The notes: generated from the sequence alone by a model not told the origin. 64,000 nucleotides of DNA from Daucus carota subsp. sativus (GCF_001625215.2 NC_030386.2:20926545-20990544), one strand, 5' to 3'. Counted from the stretch's first letter, positions 36,363 through 47,295 are shown. A program made the numbers and translations.

Positions 36363-37187
36363 CTACTTGGACATCATAGATCCAACCACCCCGGCGATAA
36401 GAGTAGTCGGATCTCCAAGAACCGCAGATATCACAAACTGCAAAGCCAATCCAGCCATCTCACAACACTTCTTCACTTTCCCTTTACTCTTCTTATGATG
36501 ATTCTGCAACGTCCCCTTCAAACTTGGAATCCTCGTCTCCAACTTCCTCAAATCATTTTTATTATTATTATTAATCCCACTTAATCTATTCCCATCAAAT
36601 TTAACACCCTTGTCACCATAATAACAATAATCATAATTCCCACTATTTTTCTTCCCAATCCCACCCCCAAAATACAACTCATGCCACGTCTCCACCAGCA
36701 TCTCCTTGACACACGCCACATGCAAATTATACTTCTTGCATGCAGACCTGTAGCTCCAGCTCCTCCCCTTCCTCCCGCACTTATGACACGCCGAGCTCAC
36801 CTTCCGGTACAAATAAAGCTTCACTTCTCCGTCGTCCAGCGTCATCGGGAGTTTGGCGCAGCAGGGGTGGAGGTCGAAGCCGCAGGAGCCGCAGTGGTAG
36901 ACGAACCCCGACACGTCCTTCTGGCAGGCGTTGCAGTAGCGCGGCGTGAGGCCGGGGGGGCGGGGCAGGAACTGGAAGGAGCACTTGGTGTAGAAGGGGT
37001 GGGTGATGGAGGCGGAGGGGACGGCGCAGTGCATGTGGAGGTCGTAGTCGCAGCTGCCGCATTTGTATTTGGAGCCGATGCCGACTTCGTTGCAGCCGTC
37101 GCATTTGAAGGGGGTTTCGGTGTACTCGAATTTGAGCTTGTGTTGGGGGTGGCTCAGGTGGGAGATGATCTCTTGGCTGTACTTCAT
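36363..37187 (-). CDS. DC1 (C1-like) zinc-finger protein
   Basis: This is an intronless 274-codon frame starting MKYSQEIISH at 37,187. It has three Cys/His-rich DC1 units: about 10-55 (HPQHKLKF, CDGC, KCGSCDYDLH, HC), 63-112 (CNACQKDVSG, HCGSCGFDLH, CC) and 125-170 (CHKCGRKG, NLHVAC). The C-terminal ~60 residues lack zinc ligands and end in a small hydrophobic stretch (LALQFVISAVLG). DC1 proteins form a large plant family, likely zinc-binding, with roles proposed in stress and defence signalling. The first ~140 codons are strongly GC-rich, the rest AT-rich. Long frames on the opposite strand here are by-products of the GC bias. Confidence 0.92.
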   Translation of the reverse strand: MKYSQEIISHLSHPQHKLKFEYTETPFKCDGCNEVGIGSKYKCGSCDYDLHMHCAVPSASITHPFYTKCSFQFLPRPPGLTPRYCNACQKDVSGFVYHCGSCGFDLHPCCAKLPMTLDDGEVKLYLYRKVSSACHKCGRKGRSWSYRSACKKYNLHVACVKEMLVETWHELYFGGGIGKKNSGNYDYCYYGDKGVKFDGNRLSGINNNNKNDLRKLETRIPSLKGTLQNHHKKSKGKVKKCCEMAGLALQFVISAVLGDPTTLIAGVVGSMMSK

Positions 37188-37232
37188 GGCTTGGTGGCAA
37201 CATAATGAGCTTATGGAACATGAATATATATA

Positions 37233-37370
37233 GTGCCTGTTTGGACACAGCCACTTCTGGTTTTTATTTGATAAAAAGCCGGCTTATCCGTTTGTGTAAA
37301 AAATTGAAAGCACTTATTTTTTGATTTTAAACAATTAAGAAGATTTTTTTAAAATTACCCAAACAGCCTC
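37233..37370. mobile_element. Probable short MITE with CTGTTTGG-type ends
   Basis: The left end GTGCCTGTTTGG mirrors the right end, whose reverse complement is GAGGCTGTTTGG. It is ~138 bp and just upstream of the DC1 gene start (~46 bp), so in its promoter. No clear target duplication. Confidence 0.5.
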
Positions 37371-38804
37371 GTGTACTTGCTAAAGTGGATAAGAATAACA
37401 AAAGATGTGTATTTCGATGAGGGATCAACTAATGAGTGATTAAAGAAATGAATATTGGAGAAACCAAATTAGTTGTTGATTCTTTTCCTTTGGAAGGATA
37501 TTTAATTGAGAAATTGAGAATTGGAGGTGTATATGATAGAAAATGTTATAGAATGAGGGGATGGCTTAAAGGTGAAGCAAGGAGGGGATTTATGCTTAGG
37601 GTATAGTGGCGAAGGTGGTGGATTAAGGACTCAAATAAAAAGGAATTCCTCGCGTCAAGAGGAGGGGAGGATGATAGACATAAAGCATATTAATGGAGTA
37701 TGTTTTTTCATGTCCCACAAGGAGAATATATACGAATTTTTACTTTACAAGATCTCGTCAATCAATTCAGGTGGACATGGAATTCAAACAGCCTCAATTC
37801 GACTGTTACAGTGTTATTGTCACTTGCACAGTCTCGACCCGTTATCTACGTTCTAACTTTTGCAATTTTTGAGACACTCGTAAAATATAGTTTCAGAACA
37901 GGTTTTTTAGTAGAAAATCAATTCAATAATGAAAAGTTATACGGTATATATAAAAACAGTCACGTCGAACAAACATAAAACACAAACAATCGCTGATTAA
38001 TAATTTTTCATGGAATCACGCAATATGGATATATACAAGCATCCTCTTCTCCACAACGGTCTTAAATTTCTTTTTCTGTAAAATTTAATGTAAATTTTTA
38101 TTCGGAAAAAAATTCTTAAAATAATATTATGAAAATATAATGTATAAAAACCTCAAAATATGTGTGAAAAAGTAAAGAACATGCTTGTCAGAGGAAGTAT
38201 CATTATCTATCCATGTTTATATAAAATATAAAAGAGTTATGAAACAATCAAAAAATAAAAATGATTCTTATATAACATGTTTTCGGGTTAAATTAAACAA
38301 TTTAACAGTACTCGTATTTTTTCTTCCATGATCCACCATTGTTTATATTTCGGATAAACGAATAAGTACACTTTGGACCCACCCCATATGCGAATATATA
38401 ACTGAGATTACATATTAAATATTTTCAAGAGTATCTAATTCAAGAAAATATTCGCCATTCTCATATTTGAGTACAATCATCGATCAATATATCAATATAC
38501 CTAAATAAAAAAGAAGTGAGGAGTGGGTGTGACGTCTCTCGAAGAGCTTCATTGTAGTTTTCTAATTTTGAATTATAAATCATAGAGTGAATGTGACCCT
38601 AGGGGTCTTAACCTGCCTCCGCTTCTGAGTAAATGTGTGCTTTTTTGGTCAAAATGAGAATTTATATGTAAATAAAAAATCTCAAAAGCCTTTATATACT
38701 TAAATTACAAAACCAGTATATAGATGTAAAAGATTTACTCCAAACTGGAACTTATTTTAGCAGAATAAGTTTAGCCATACACGCATATAATCTTATCTAA
38801 CACT
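37371..38804. other. AT-rich intergenic, no supported gene
   Basis: Short open frames overlap (37,572-37,978) without domain or splice support. Near 38,605-38,630 the phrase CCTGCCTCCGCTTCTGA resembles a decayed hAT terminus. Confidence 0.45.
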
Positions 38805-39330
38805 TAGAGGTGACAATCGTTTCGTTTCGTATAGTTTCGTTTCGTATATTTTCGTGTTTCGTGTACTCGAAGGTGAAACCCGTATCCGATCCGAAATGTT
38901 TCGTGTATATTTCGTGTACTTTTCGTGTATATTATATATAAACATATTAATATATTTTTTAATCAAAAAATAGATTTAATATATATTTTCCTTTATAATT
39001 TTATTAAATGTGAATAATATACTTATACTTGTATACAATTCTCTATAAATTTGTTAATTTATATACAATATATATCCACGCATACATATAAATATATACT
39101 TTTTACACAATTATATATTTAATATATCATAACACATATATAATAAATATTATCTACAAATATTTCGTGTACTTTAATGTTCCTCAAAATGAAAACCCAT
39201 ATCCGACACGAAATCTTTTGTGTAATTTCATGTTCGTGTACTTTCGTGTTTCGTGTATCAAAAATCAAAACCCATATTCATTTTTATCGTGTAGTTTCGT
39301 TTTGTGTTACATGTCAAATTGCCACGTCTA
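38805..39330. mobile_element. hAT-type MITE with reiterated TTTCGTGT motif
   Basis: The ends are TAGAGGTGACAAT and, reverse-complemented, TAGACGTGGCAATTT. Flanking 8-mers CTAACACT and CTAAGACT match at 7 of 8 bases. TTTCGTGT/TTTCGTTT words recur at least ten times in the outer ~120 bp of each side. The AT-rich centre is non-coding. Confidence 0.82.
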
Positions 39331-39351
39331 CTAAGACTAAGGAGAAACTAT

Positions 39352-39600
39352 GGGACCGTTTGGGTGAGATTAAAATAAGTGCTTTTAGGTTAAAATAAAT
39401 AAGTGGAGTAGAAGTTAGAAGCAAAATAAGACTTATAAGTGATTAAAGTGTTTGAGAAATGAGTAGAAACTCTGAAACAAAAGCTAGCATTCCTAACATT
39501 TTATAAGTGTTTCTTGACTTTTTACAGAAACCGTACGAATAAGTGCTTCTAACTTATAAACCGAGAAGCCCGGTTTAAAAGTGGCCGCCAAACACCCCCT
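39352..39600. mobile_element. Probable MITE with CCGTTTGG-type ends
   Basis: The left end GGGACCGTTTGG and right end CCAAACACCCCCT are imperfect inverted repeats, ~250 bp apart. It begins only 21 bp after the previous element. AATAAGTGCTTTTA-like words occur near both ends. Confidence 0.55.
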
Positions 39601-39609
39601 ATATGTTAG

Positions 39610-40440
39610 GATCAGTCGAATAATCTTGATTTTGCGAAGTTGTATCAAAAAATTTCAGATGGAGTTTGATTTGCAAAGTTATGTTCCTTGCAATGTTCTT
39701 TATCTTTAGTTTTTCACTTTTCCTTTTTCTTCATTGAGTAAAAAATAAACATCTGTATTATTTAAAAAAGAGATCCGGACTGCATTTTTCGGTCATGACC
39801 AATATTCTTATTCTCTGTGCTTGTAAGAACAGAGAGACAGAAAGAATAAGAGGAATAGAGGATGCATGAGGTTCTGTGTTCTCTTTTCTTAGCCTCCACG
39901 GCTCCACTAGACACCAGTAGTACACTTACTTTATAATCTAGTACTTCAATATTTGTTTTCTAGCGTGGGTACTTCAACATACTCCCAACATGCATAATCC
40001 TCTTGCTTGTATCATGCTACCCATTTTTTAAATTCGACCTGCTTTTACAAAATTTAAAAAAAGAAAGAAAAAGAATTGCAGAGAATGGCGAAGAGACGAC
40101 TATGTTACGTAACAAAGAAAAAAATACCAAAATAAAATGATATTCTTAGACATACATCGCAGGCAATCTCGAGAAATTTAGTCTATTTATCAAATTTTAA
40201 ACCGACACAAGCCTTCTTCTTTCTCGATTTGAATAGAGTATTGCCTCTTTAAGAAAATAAAAGCGGGTAATAGTAGCTCTTTCATAACAAATCATAGATT
40301 CAAACCCATGTATTTATATTAAATATATGAATAGATAACAATTTCAAAACAAATAAGTTTAAAACATATCTTTCAGCCTTGTGTTTGTTCTCTCGAGCCT
40401 CATCAGTCACTGCCCAACACTAGCTAAGGCTACCCATGTC
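39610..40440. other. AT-rich intergenic, nothing recognised
   Basis: No supported frame, repeat end or RNA gene is seen. Confidence 0.5.
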
Positions 40441-40464
40441 CACCTTGCTTCATTTTTATTAACA

Positions 40465-41120
40465 AGTATTGCAGAGGAAAGATCAAGATCCTGTAAATGT
40501 CATGGATCTTGTTAAATAGTGTAAAAGAAGATTTCAACACACGAGGGATAATGGTTGGCAATCTCTGCTTGAAGAAACGTATGATTTGTATAAAGAATTC
40601 AATAAGTATCCCAAATATGGAAGATATGTTTATAGCTCGAGGAAGATCAAGACGCTGGGTATAAAAATTCACAAATCTGCATCATTTTCAGAATAGTTTA
40701 TTTTATACTATTATAAATGATCAGATGGGAGAGTCAAATAGTCGATTCAATGAAGTTAACATAAAGTTGCTTTTGTGTATGGCTTGTCTCGATCCATCTG
40801 ATTCTTTCTCTGCATTTGATAAAAAGAAGTTAATTCGATTTGCAGAGCTATCCTTGTGATTTTTCAACACTGCAACTCTTATTACTTGATAATCAATTTG
40901 AGAATTTCATCATGAATGTGAGAGATCATCCTGTTTTTTCTGAATCGAAGAGCATCATTGATCTTTCACAAATAATGATCGAGACAAAGAAAGCTGTTAT
41001 ATATTCTTTGGTTTATCATCTATTAAAATTGTCACTGATCCTTCCGGTTGCAACTATTATAGTTGACAGATTTTTCAGTCATGAAAATTATCTAAAATAC
41101 TACATAAAAAATAAAATTAA
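40465..41120 (+). pseudogene. hAT-type transposase (TTF-type/ZMYM1-like) remnant
   Basis: Conceptual translation in shifting frames gives recognisable pieces of the plant hAT-like transposase carrying DUF4371 and a C-terminal dimerisation domain. They include KDQDPVNVMDLV, NGWQSLLEETYDLYKEFN, MEDMFIARGRSRRWV, FAELYPCDFSTLQLLLLDNQ and YHLLKLSLILPVATIIVDR. The reading is broken by stops (after VMDLVK, after RRWV) and by frameshifts (around 40,850 and earlier). The upstream part of the protein is missing. It is therefore a dead fragment. Confidence 0.75.
41033..41118 (+). repeat. Left arm of an 86-bp inverted repeat
   Basis: It is the reverse complement of 41,270-41,355 with about two mismatches near 41,067 (TTGACAG versus TTGAAAG). 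The arm covers the transposase dimerisation-domain coding part. Confidence 0.93.
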
Positions 41121-41269
41121 TAAATATCATATTATTTTTTAAATATAATCAATAATATAGTCTTACAAAGATTGTTGGCATCCTTGCACTACCATCAAAA
41201 TACTTAGCACCAACAATATCTAGGAAGAGTCATGAAAGCATTTTATAGTTTATTTTTGCATCCATAAGA

Positions 41270-41355
41270 AATTTTATTTTTTATGTAGTATTTTAGATAA
41301 TTTTCATGACTGAAAAATCTTTCAACTATAATAGTTGCAACCGGAAGGATCAGTG
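41270..41355 (-). repeat. Right arm of an 86-bp inverted repeat
   Basis: An inverted copy of the transposase C-terminal segment, separated from the left arm by a 151-bp spacer. A transcript across both would fold into a long, almost perfect hairpin. Confidence 0.93.
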
Positions 41356-41917
41356 TTATAAATAAAATATATTAGTTTAATATGATAATAAATAATGTGT
41401 AATCTTCCTACAAGCTTGTAAAGTTTAGACAAATATAATCATATATAGGATTTGACTAAAATTATACATAAGTGGTGGGTATGGTTGGAGTGTGATTTTT
41501 TTGAAAAGATTGGCCATATTTTTTATTTTTGTATTCGAACTCAGTTTTTAGCTAAGAGTTCTCATGGTTGAAGAGGGAAATGTTATATTCAGAGCAAATT
41601 TTTTATATCCAGAGCAAACAAGCATGAAAAGACGAAATTATCCCTCACATTGTTTTTTGTCTTTTACTGTTATTGTGTATGCACGGGGTCAGTTTTGTCT
41701 TTTCATGCTTGTTTGCTCTGGATATAAAAAATTTACTCTGGATATAGTGTTTGCCGGTTGAAGATGCTCTTACTCTAGTTTTCCAGGTCTTTTTCATTTC
41801 TCTCTTGAGATAAAATTATTTAATTTCTAATTATCAAATCCTAACTCTGTTTTTCATAATAAAAACTTATATATATCATATAATTTCTTTTAGCATTATG
41901 TCAATCAAAAATACACA
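41356..41917. other. Intergenic with a small inverted repeat
   Basis: Around 41,590-41,640 and 41,690-41,750 there are inverted segments built on TTTTTTATATCCAGAGCAAA / TTTGCTCTGGATATAAAAAA. They form a ~150-bp fold-back, likely a small MITE. No gene. Confidence 0.6.
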
Positions 41918-43291
41918 TCTATACTATACTATTAAAGCCGAAACATTAAAAGTTTAATTGGTCGGTCGGTACTTGGACCGAATTATGGGCTTTTTATATA
42001 ATCAATTATTAAATGTTTGGTTGGTCGGTATTGGGCCGAATTATGGGCTTTTTATATAATCAATTATCTTTTTTAACTATAAACAATTATCTTTTTTATA
42101 TATTCTAACTAAAAAAAACTCAAAATTCTAAAAATAATATTAGACAACATAGCAACTAACCTTTTTAACTAAAACACGTTATCTTTTTCAGATAGTTAAC
42201 TAAAAAACCGATTTTCTAAAAAATAACACATGCCACATACATGTAAAAAAAAATATTATTGTAATCTATACTATACTATTAAAGTCGGAAATCAGAAGTT
42301 TGGTACTGGGTCTAAATACATGCCTATCTATATAACTAATTATTCTTTTTAACTGAAATATATTATCTCTTTTATGTTTTATACTAAAAAACTCAATCTT
42401 AAAATAACATCAAGCAACATAGTAATTACCTTTTTAACTAAAACACACTATATTTTTTAGATTTTCGAACTAAAAAATACGATCTACAAGTGACCAGTGT
42501 TGTAAAAAGCGAAAATCAGATATAATCGGTAAAGACACCGAACAAGGATTAATCGAGGATTAATTTTATTGATCGGAGATTAATCGAATGATTAATAGAA
42601 TAATCAGATATTTAATCAGTTCGGCGAGCTATGGAATAAGGATTAATCGATGATTAATCGTTATTAATCACCGAGTTCTTAAACAGAGCAGGCGACATAT
42701 TCATAAAAATATAATATTATTATATATAATTAATAATAAACCGGTGATACTTTTCCACTAAAATATATTAGCATTATTTTTAAATACTCTAATGGTCTCA
42801 GTTTAAAAGTAATATTATAAATCTATACTATAATGTATATTATTATTATACTATTAAAGTTTGGTCGAGTTTGGTGATCCGGTTGATATTTGACCCACAG
42901 ACCTCCTTAATTTGTAACATGTTATGATATACTTTTCATTATCTATTAAACCAAACAATTAAAAATTATGTTATTATGATGTGTCGGTATTTGGGTTTAC
43001 GTGTCTCTTTAACTTATAATATGTTCTATATTAAATTATTAATTTTTAACATTTTCATTAAATAAAAAATATTCGAACTAATTTTTAATTAGTCATTTGA
43101 CGGACCTAACTATTAAGAATTCATTCGGTCAAAAAAAAACTATTAAGAATTATTCAGCCGTTAAAAAAAATTATTTAATAACATTATTCTATCATAATAT
43201 TATTTTCACAGTAAAATTAATTAAATTTAAATATATACGATAAAATAACAAATATTATACCCGCCCGTGCTTTGCACGGGTCATAAGCTAG
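41918..43291 (+). mobile_element. Helitron nest: three 5' ends, one 3' end
   Basis: The 3' end has a perfect 7-bp hairpin CCCGTGC-TTT-GCACGGG (43,264-43,280) and CTAG at 43,288-43,291 followed by T. Three 5'-type ends in the same orientation open TCTATACTATA: at 41,918, 42,265 and 42,822. All are followed by ACTATTAAAG. Between them lie a tandem duplication (41,953-42,067, sharing GAATTATGGGCTTTTTATAT) and an unrelated ATTAATCGA-rich insert (about 42,500-42,690). No transposase gene is inside. Confidence 0.7.
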
Positions 43292-43410
43292 TTAATTTAT
43301 AAATTCCAAAATAATATAAAATTAATTTTGAAATTTTAATTAAAATATGATCAATTTAGCCAAAGCGGGAAGTAAAAGAAGTGGTACTTGGTAGCACAGT
43401 GCACATCAGC

Positions 43411-43740
43411 TAGAGATGCACAAAAGATCTGTTCGGGCCAGATCCAGACCGGGCCAAAAAAATCCGGATTTTTTTCAAACCAGATCGGGCCGGGCTTTTT
43501 TAAAAATCGGGCCGGGCCGGGCCGGGCTTTTCCAAAAATACTAGGCCCTGTTTAGTTATAAAAAGCTCGGATTTTTCAAAAATCCGGATCTTATCCGGGT
43601 TTTTTTGAAAATATTAGGCCTGTTTTAGGCCCTCGGGCCGGGCCGGGCCAGACCGGGTTTTTTTCGGATCGGATTTTTCAGATTTTTTTCCAGATCGGAT
43701 CAGATCGGATTTCAGATTTCGGATTTTTTGAACATCTCTA
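43411..43740. mobile_element. hAT-type MITE with GGGCC/ATCCGGAT motifs
   Basis: A perfect 8-bp direct repeat ACATCAGC flanks it (43,403-43,410 and 43,741-43,748). The ends are TAGAGATGCACAAAA and, reverse-complemented, TAGAGATGTTCAAAAA. It is 330 bp, with reiterated GGGCCGGGC and AGATCGGAT words. Confidence 0.92.
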
Positions 43741-43759
43741 ACATCAGCACAGCTATACA

Positions 43760-44244
43760 TAGGGCTGGCAATTTCGGGTTTCGGGTCGGGTTGACAGTCA
43801 CGGGTCAAAAAATTTACCCAACCCGAACCCGACCCGAAATTTTAGTGGGTCAGAATACCCAACCCGAACCCGACCCGCACTACCCGCGGGTAACCCGAAC
43901 CCGACCCGAAAATTAATATTTATTAATAAAAATGTTTTTAAAATATTAAATAAATATTATTTTAAGCCAAAAAATTAATTTTTATTAAATTAAATACTTT
44001 TATCTTAAATTTAACTAATAAATTTTATAAAAATAATATAAATATATATAATATTCATATTATATATTAATTTTCGGGTAATTTCGGGTAACCCGAATTC
44101 ACCCCGAAAATGACCCGTTTTTTCTGGGTTGATTTTGGGTCAACCCGAATTCGACCCGAACCCGAAAAACCCCAACCCGAATTCGTATTTTGCGGGTCGA
44201 ATTCATGTCGGGTTGTCGGGTCGGGTCCAATATTACCACCCCTC
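43760..44244. mobile_element. hAT-type MITE abutting the PPR gene
   Basis: A perfect 8-bp direct repeat GCTATACA flanks it (43,752-43,759 and 44,245-44,252). The ends are TAGGGCTGGCAAT and, reverse-complemented, GAGGGGTGGTAAT. It is 485 bp, with AACCCGAACCCGACCCGAA arrays on the left and mirrored motifs on the right around an AT core. It lies 46 bp before the PPR start codon. Confidence 0.92.
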
Positions 44245-44290
44245 GCTATACATCGAGCAGGAAAATAAGCCCTTTCTCTTGGCAACTGAA

Positions 44291-45787
44291 ATGCAAGCGA
44301 AAAAGAGCTTCATGGCATCTGTTTCAGGCATCATCAGAAACCAAATTCTCCATTTTACCCCTCCAAAACATTCAATTCCCTTCTCATCCTCCATCACCCC
44401 ATCCATTCTTCCCGATGACAAAACTGTAATAACCACCGCAGTCACAATTCTAAAGCACCACCGCTCAAAATCCCGGTGGACCCACCTCCGGTCACTCTTC
44501 CCAAACGGCTTCACACCCACCCAAGTTTCCGAAATTACCCTCCAGCTTCGCAATAATCCCCATCTCGCCCTTAACTACTTCAACTTCACTGTCCAACACT
44601 CACTTTGTTGTCACTCTTTGAGCTCTTACTCCACAATTATTCACGTTCTTGCACGGGCCAGGCAGAAATCTAAAGCCCAGAGCTTGATCCAGACTGTTTT
44701 GCATAAATTCCCTCAAGCCCATTTGGGTGATTGCCCAAAATATCCCAAGATTTTTGAGTCTTTGATGAGGAGTTATAGGGTTTGTGATTCTGCCCCTTTT
44801 GTGTTTGATTTGCTTGTAATGTCGCTTTTGCAGGCAAAAAGGATTGATCAGGCTGTGGAGGTTGTTAGGATGTTGCGGTCTCGAGGTATTTTTTTAAAGA
44901 TTAGTACTTGTAATGATTTGATTAAGAATGTTTGCAAGTGTCATGATTGTTTTGTTGGTTATGATATGTATAAAGAGATTTTTGGGGGTGTTGAGAGGGA
45001 TGTTAGTGGGAATGGTGTTAGGGTGGTTGTGCCGAATGTACATACTTTTAATGTGATTATGGTTGGTTTTTATCGAGAAGGGTTGGTTCAGAATGTGGAA
45101 GAGGTTTGGGATGAGATGCTGAGGAGGGGTTGTGGGCCGAATTCTTATAGTTATAGTGTTTTGATGGCAGCGTATTGTGAGGATGAAAGAATGGTGGATG
45201 CTTTGAGGGTGTGGGAAGAAATGGGAGGGAAGGGTTTGGAACGTGATTTGGTTGCTTATAATACGATAATTGGAGGATTTTGTAAGATTGGAGAGGTTAA
45301 GAGGGCTGAGGAGTTTTTTGGAGAGATGGAGTTTAACAGGGTGGATAGTAGTTGTGTTACTTTTGAGCATCTTATAAGTGGATATTGTAAGATTGGGGAT
45401 GTTGATTCGGCCTTGCTTTTATACAAGGTGATGTGTGGAAAAGGTTTTTGGCCAGAGAGTTTGACGATTGACGAAGTGATCAAGGGACTATGTGGGAAAA
45501 ATAGAATTTCTGAAGCATCAGAATATTTGAGGGTTGCTATAAAGAAACATGATATTGTCCCAAAGGGCACAAGTTACGAGCTTGTGATCAAGGGTTTGTG
45601 TCAGGAGGGAAGGATGGGAGAAGGATTGAAACTTCAGGCTGAGATGGTTGGGAAAGGGTATAAGCCTAATTCTGAGGTTTATAATGCTTTTATAGACGGA
45701 TACATAAAGCAAGGGAACGAGGAGCAAGCTAAGAAACTAAGGAAGGAGATGGTTCAGATTCAAGAACAGCAGGAAGCAATTAGATAG
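44291..45787 (+). CDS. P-class pentatricopeptide repeat protein
   Basis: This intronless gene gives 498 residues from the preferred start MQAKKSFMAS at 44,291. The frame stays open upstream to 44,129, but that part lies in a transposon and is unlikely to be native. The N-terminus is basic and Ser/Pro-rich, fitting an organelle targeting peptide. Degenerate PPRs begin near residue ~90. Clear 35-residue units follow, e.g. VHTFNVIMVGFYREG, YSYSVLMAAYCED, VAYNTIIGGFCKIG, VTFEHLISGYCKIGD, EVYNAFIDGYIKQG. Absence of E, DYW or SMR domains puts it in the P class, whose members bind organellar RNA to affect stability, splicing or translation. Length and layout resemble Arabidopsis At2g15980 from memory; the RNA target is unknown. 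Confidence 0.92.
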   Translation: MQAKKSFMASVSGIIRNQILHFTPPKHSIPFSSSITPSILPDDKTVITTAVTILKHHRSKSRWTHLRSLFPNGFTPTQVSEITLQLRNNPHLALNYFNFTVQHSLCCHSLSSYSTIIHVLARARQKSKAQSLIQTVLHKFPQAHLGDCPKYPKIFESLMRSYRVCDSAPFVFDLLVMSLLQAKRIDQAVEVVRMLRSRGIFLKISTCNDLIKNVCKCHDCFVGYDMYKEIFGGVERDVSGNGVRVVVPNVHTFNVIMVGFYREGLVQNVEEVWDEMLRRGCGPNSYSYSVLMAAYCEDERMVDALRVWEEMGGKGLERDLVAYNTIIGGFCKIGEVKRAEEFFGEMEFNRVDSSCVTFEHLISGYCKIGDVDSALLLYKVMCGKGFWPESLTIDEVIKGLCGKNRISEASEYLRVAIKKHDIVPKGTSYELVIKGLCQEGRMGEGLKLQAEMVGKGYKPNSEVYNAFIDGYIKQGNEEQAKKLRKEMVQIQEQQEAIR

Positions 45788-47290
45788 TGATATCTTGTGT
45801 CATGCTTTTAAGATTTCTGAAAGTGGATACAATGGTTTGCCTGCTGCAGAAATGAAGAATTCACAGGTACTTGTCAAAGGAAAGGGTTAAAGAGATAAAG
45901 ATGGGAAAGAGATATTGCTGGAGTGTAAGAAGAAGATGATTGAAGTATCTGAATGATGTGGAGTAGGGGAAGGAAACAATAACACTTGTGAAGTGGAAGG
46001 ATTGCGGCTAGAAATGATGTTACACTAAAACATCATGCACATGTTCAAATCATTTGTTCTGTTCACATTCTTCACCCTTCTAACTAACCGATCAGAACTC
46101 TAAAATGTGGTGCTTTTATGGGAACCCTGAGGTTATTCATCAATATGAAGCTGTTTTTAATTGGCCAGAACTCAGAACTCAGAATGCTAAAAATTTAAAA
46201 TGGAAGGCTTGTGCTTTTACCAGAGAAACAATTTTAAAGCCAGATATGGCTCACTTGAATGTATTGACTCTGTGTCTTCCCAAGCGAGTCCGTAATGTTC
46301 AATTTCAAATTCATGTGGGTATATTGTATCACGTGGATTGGTGTGATGGAAATTTCTGAATCCACTATTGGGATAATTCTTTTATCTTGATGCAAATTAT
46401 ATTTGGTCTATGTAGTTTGCTTTACTAATTCTATTATCTCTCTGTAGTGTGCATGCTTGCGAGTCATAAACTGTCATTTGTGGAAGCAAATTACACTTTG
46501 GTATCGGAATTTCTTAATCAATCATAGTTTTATATTTTGTAGCCTTTTAATGTTGTACGATATGCTGTCAGACCAGCTTGATTTTAGTTTTTAGTGTGAG
46601 TTTTTTTTTATTTAGTATCAACTTTAGTACTTGTATCATGTACATGAAAATCATTGTAATAAGCTTTGGTTGACATGCTCCAAGTCTTTCAACAATAGTA
46701 GTGGTAGCATTGAACTAGCTTCACAACTGAAACTTACATGGCTTGCAGGTACTTGCATGGCTCACACGGTACCTGCAGTGTTTTACAACCCCATTATATT
46801 CATGATTTTTTTAGCAGCAATTCATATATTAATATACACCCGATTCATATATGCTGAGCTTCTGATAATTGGACACAAGCATCACCCACCTTGTTTTTTG
46901 TCTTTGACAAGGTTCAAATCATCTATATCTCGTAAAGAGAGCAGGGGAGATATGATCGAACCAAGAGTTCTTTCACAAACAGCTGTGGTCTTAGTTAATT
47001 ATCAGCCCATCTGGTCTCTCATTCTCTGTGAATCTGTGATTGACTCTACCTCCCCCAACAGATATGAAGTGAAAGTTATAATTTTTTTTTATTTTTTTGT
47101 AATGAAAGTTAAATTTATTAATATGTTTCTGTTTCTCTACTTGAACCTATTATATATGGCAAGTGAATGAAGTTTTGGAAAAATATCTGAAAAGAAGAGG
47201 ATTGCCAGATTAATAGAGTGGCCCAAACGTATGGGGCCAACCTGACATCTGTCCGAACAGGGCTCCATTGGGTCTTCCTAATTCCAATTA
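45788..47290 (+). other. Intergenic, PPR 3' UTR and flank
   Basis: The first ~250 bp is purine-rich and probably 3' UTR. Frames at 46,105-46,359 and 46,631-47,170 lack domains and start context, and are not called. No transposon ends were recognised. Confidence 0.5.
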
Positions 47291-47295
47291 GATGC

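Noticed and set aside
36681..37254. Long frames on both strands overlapping the DC1 gene
   Set aside because: They arise from the GC-rich DC1 code; compositions are Gly/Ala/Val or Arg/Pro/Leu biased without motifs.
40430..40672. 80-codon minus-strand frame
   Set aside because: It is antisense to the hAT-like transposase remnant, which has clear family motifs on the plus strand.
41580..41760. CRISPR-like or regulatory interpretation of the repeated TATCCAGAGCAAA phrases
   Set aside because: Only two inverted copies exist, which fits a small fold-back MITE in a plant genome.
44894..45370. 158-codon minus-strand frame in the PPR gene
   Set aside because: It is antisense to well-formed PPR repeats and has Ile/Asn/Thr/His-biased composition typical of a shadow.
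46631..47170. 179-codon plus frame between the PPR and heat-shock genes
   Set aside because: Ends in poly-T/hydrophobic noise, shows no domain and no start or splice support.
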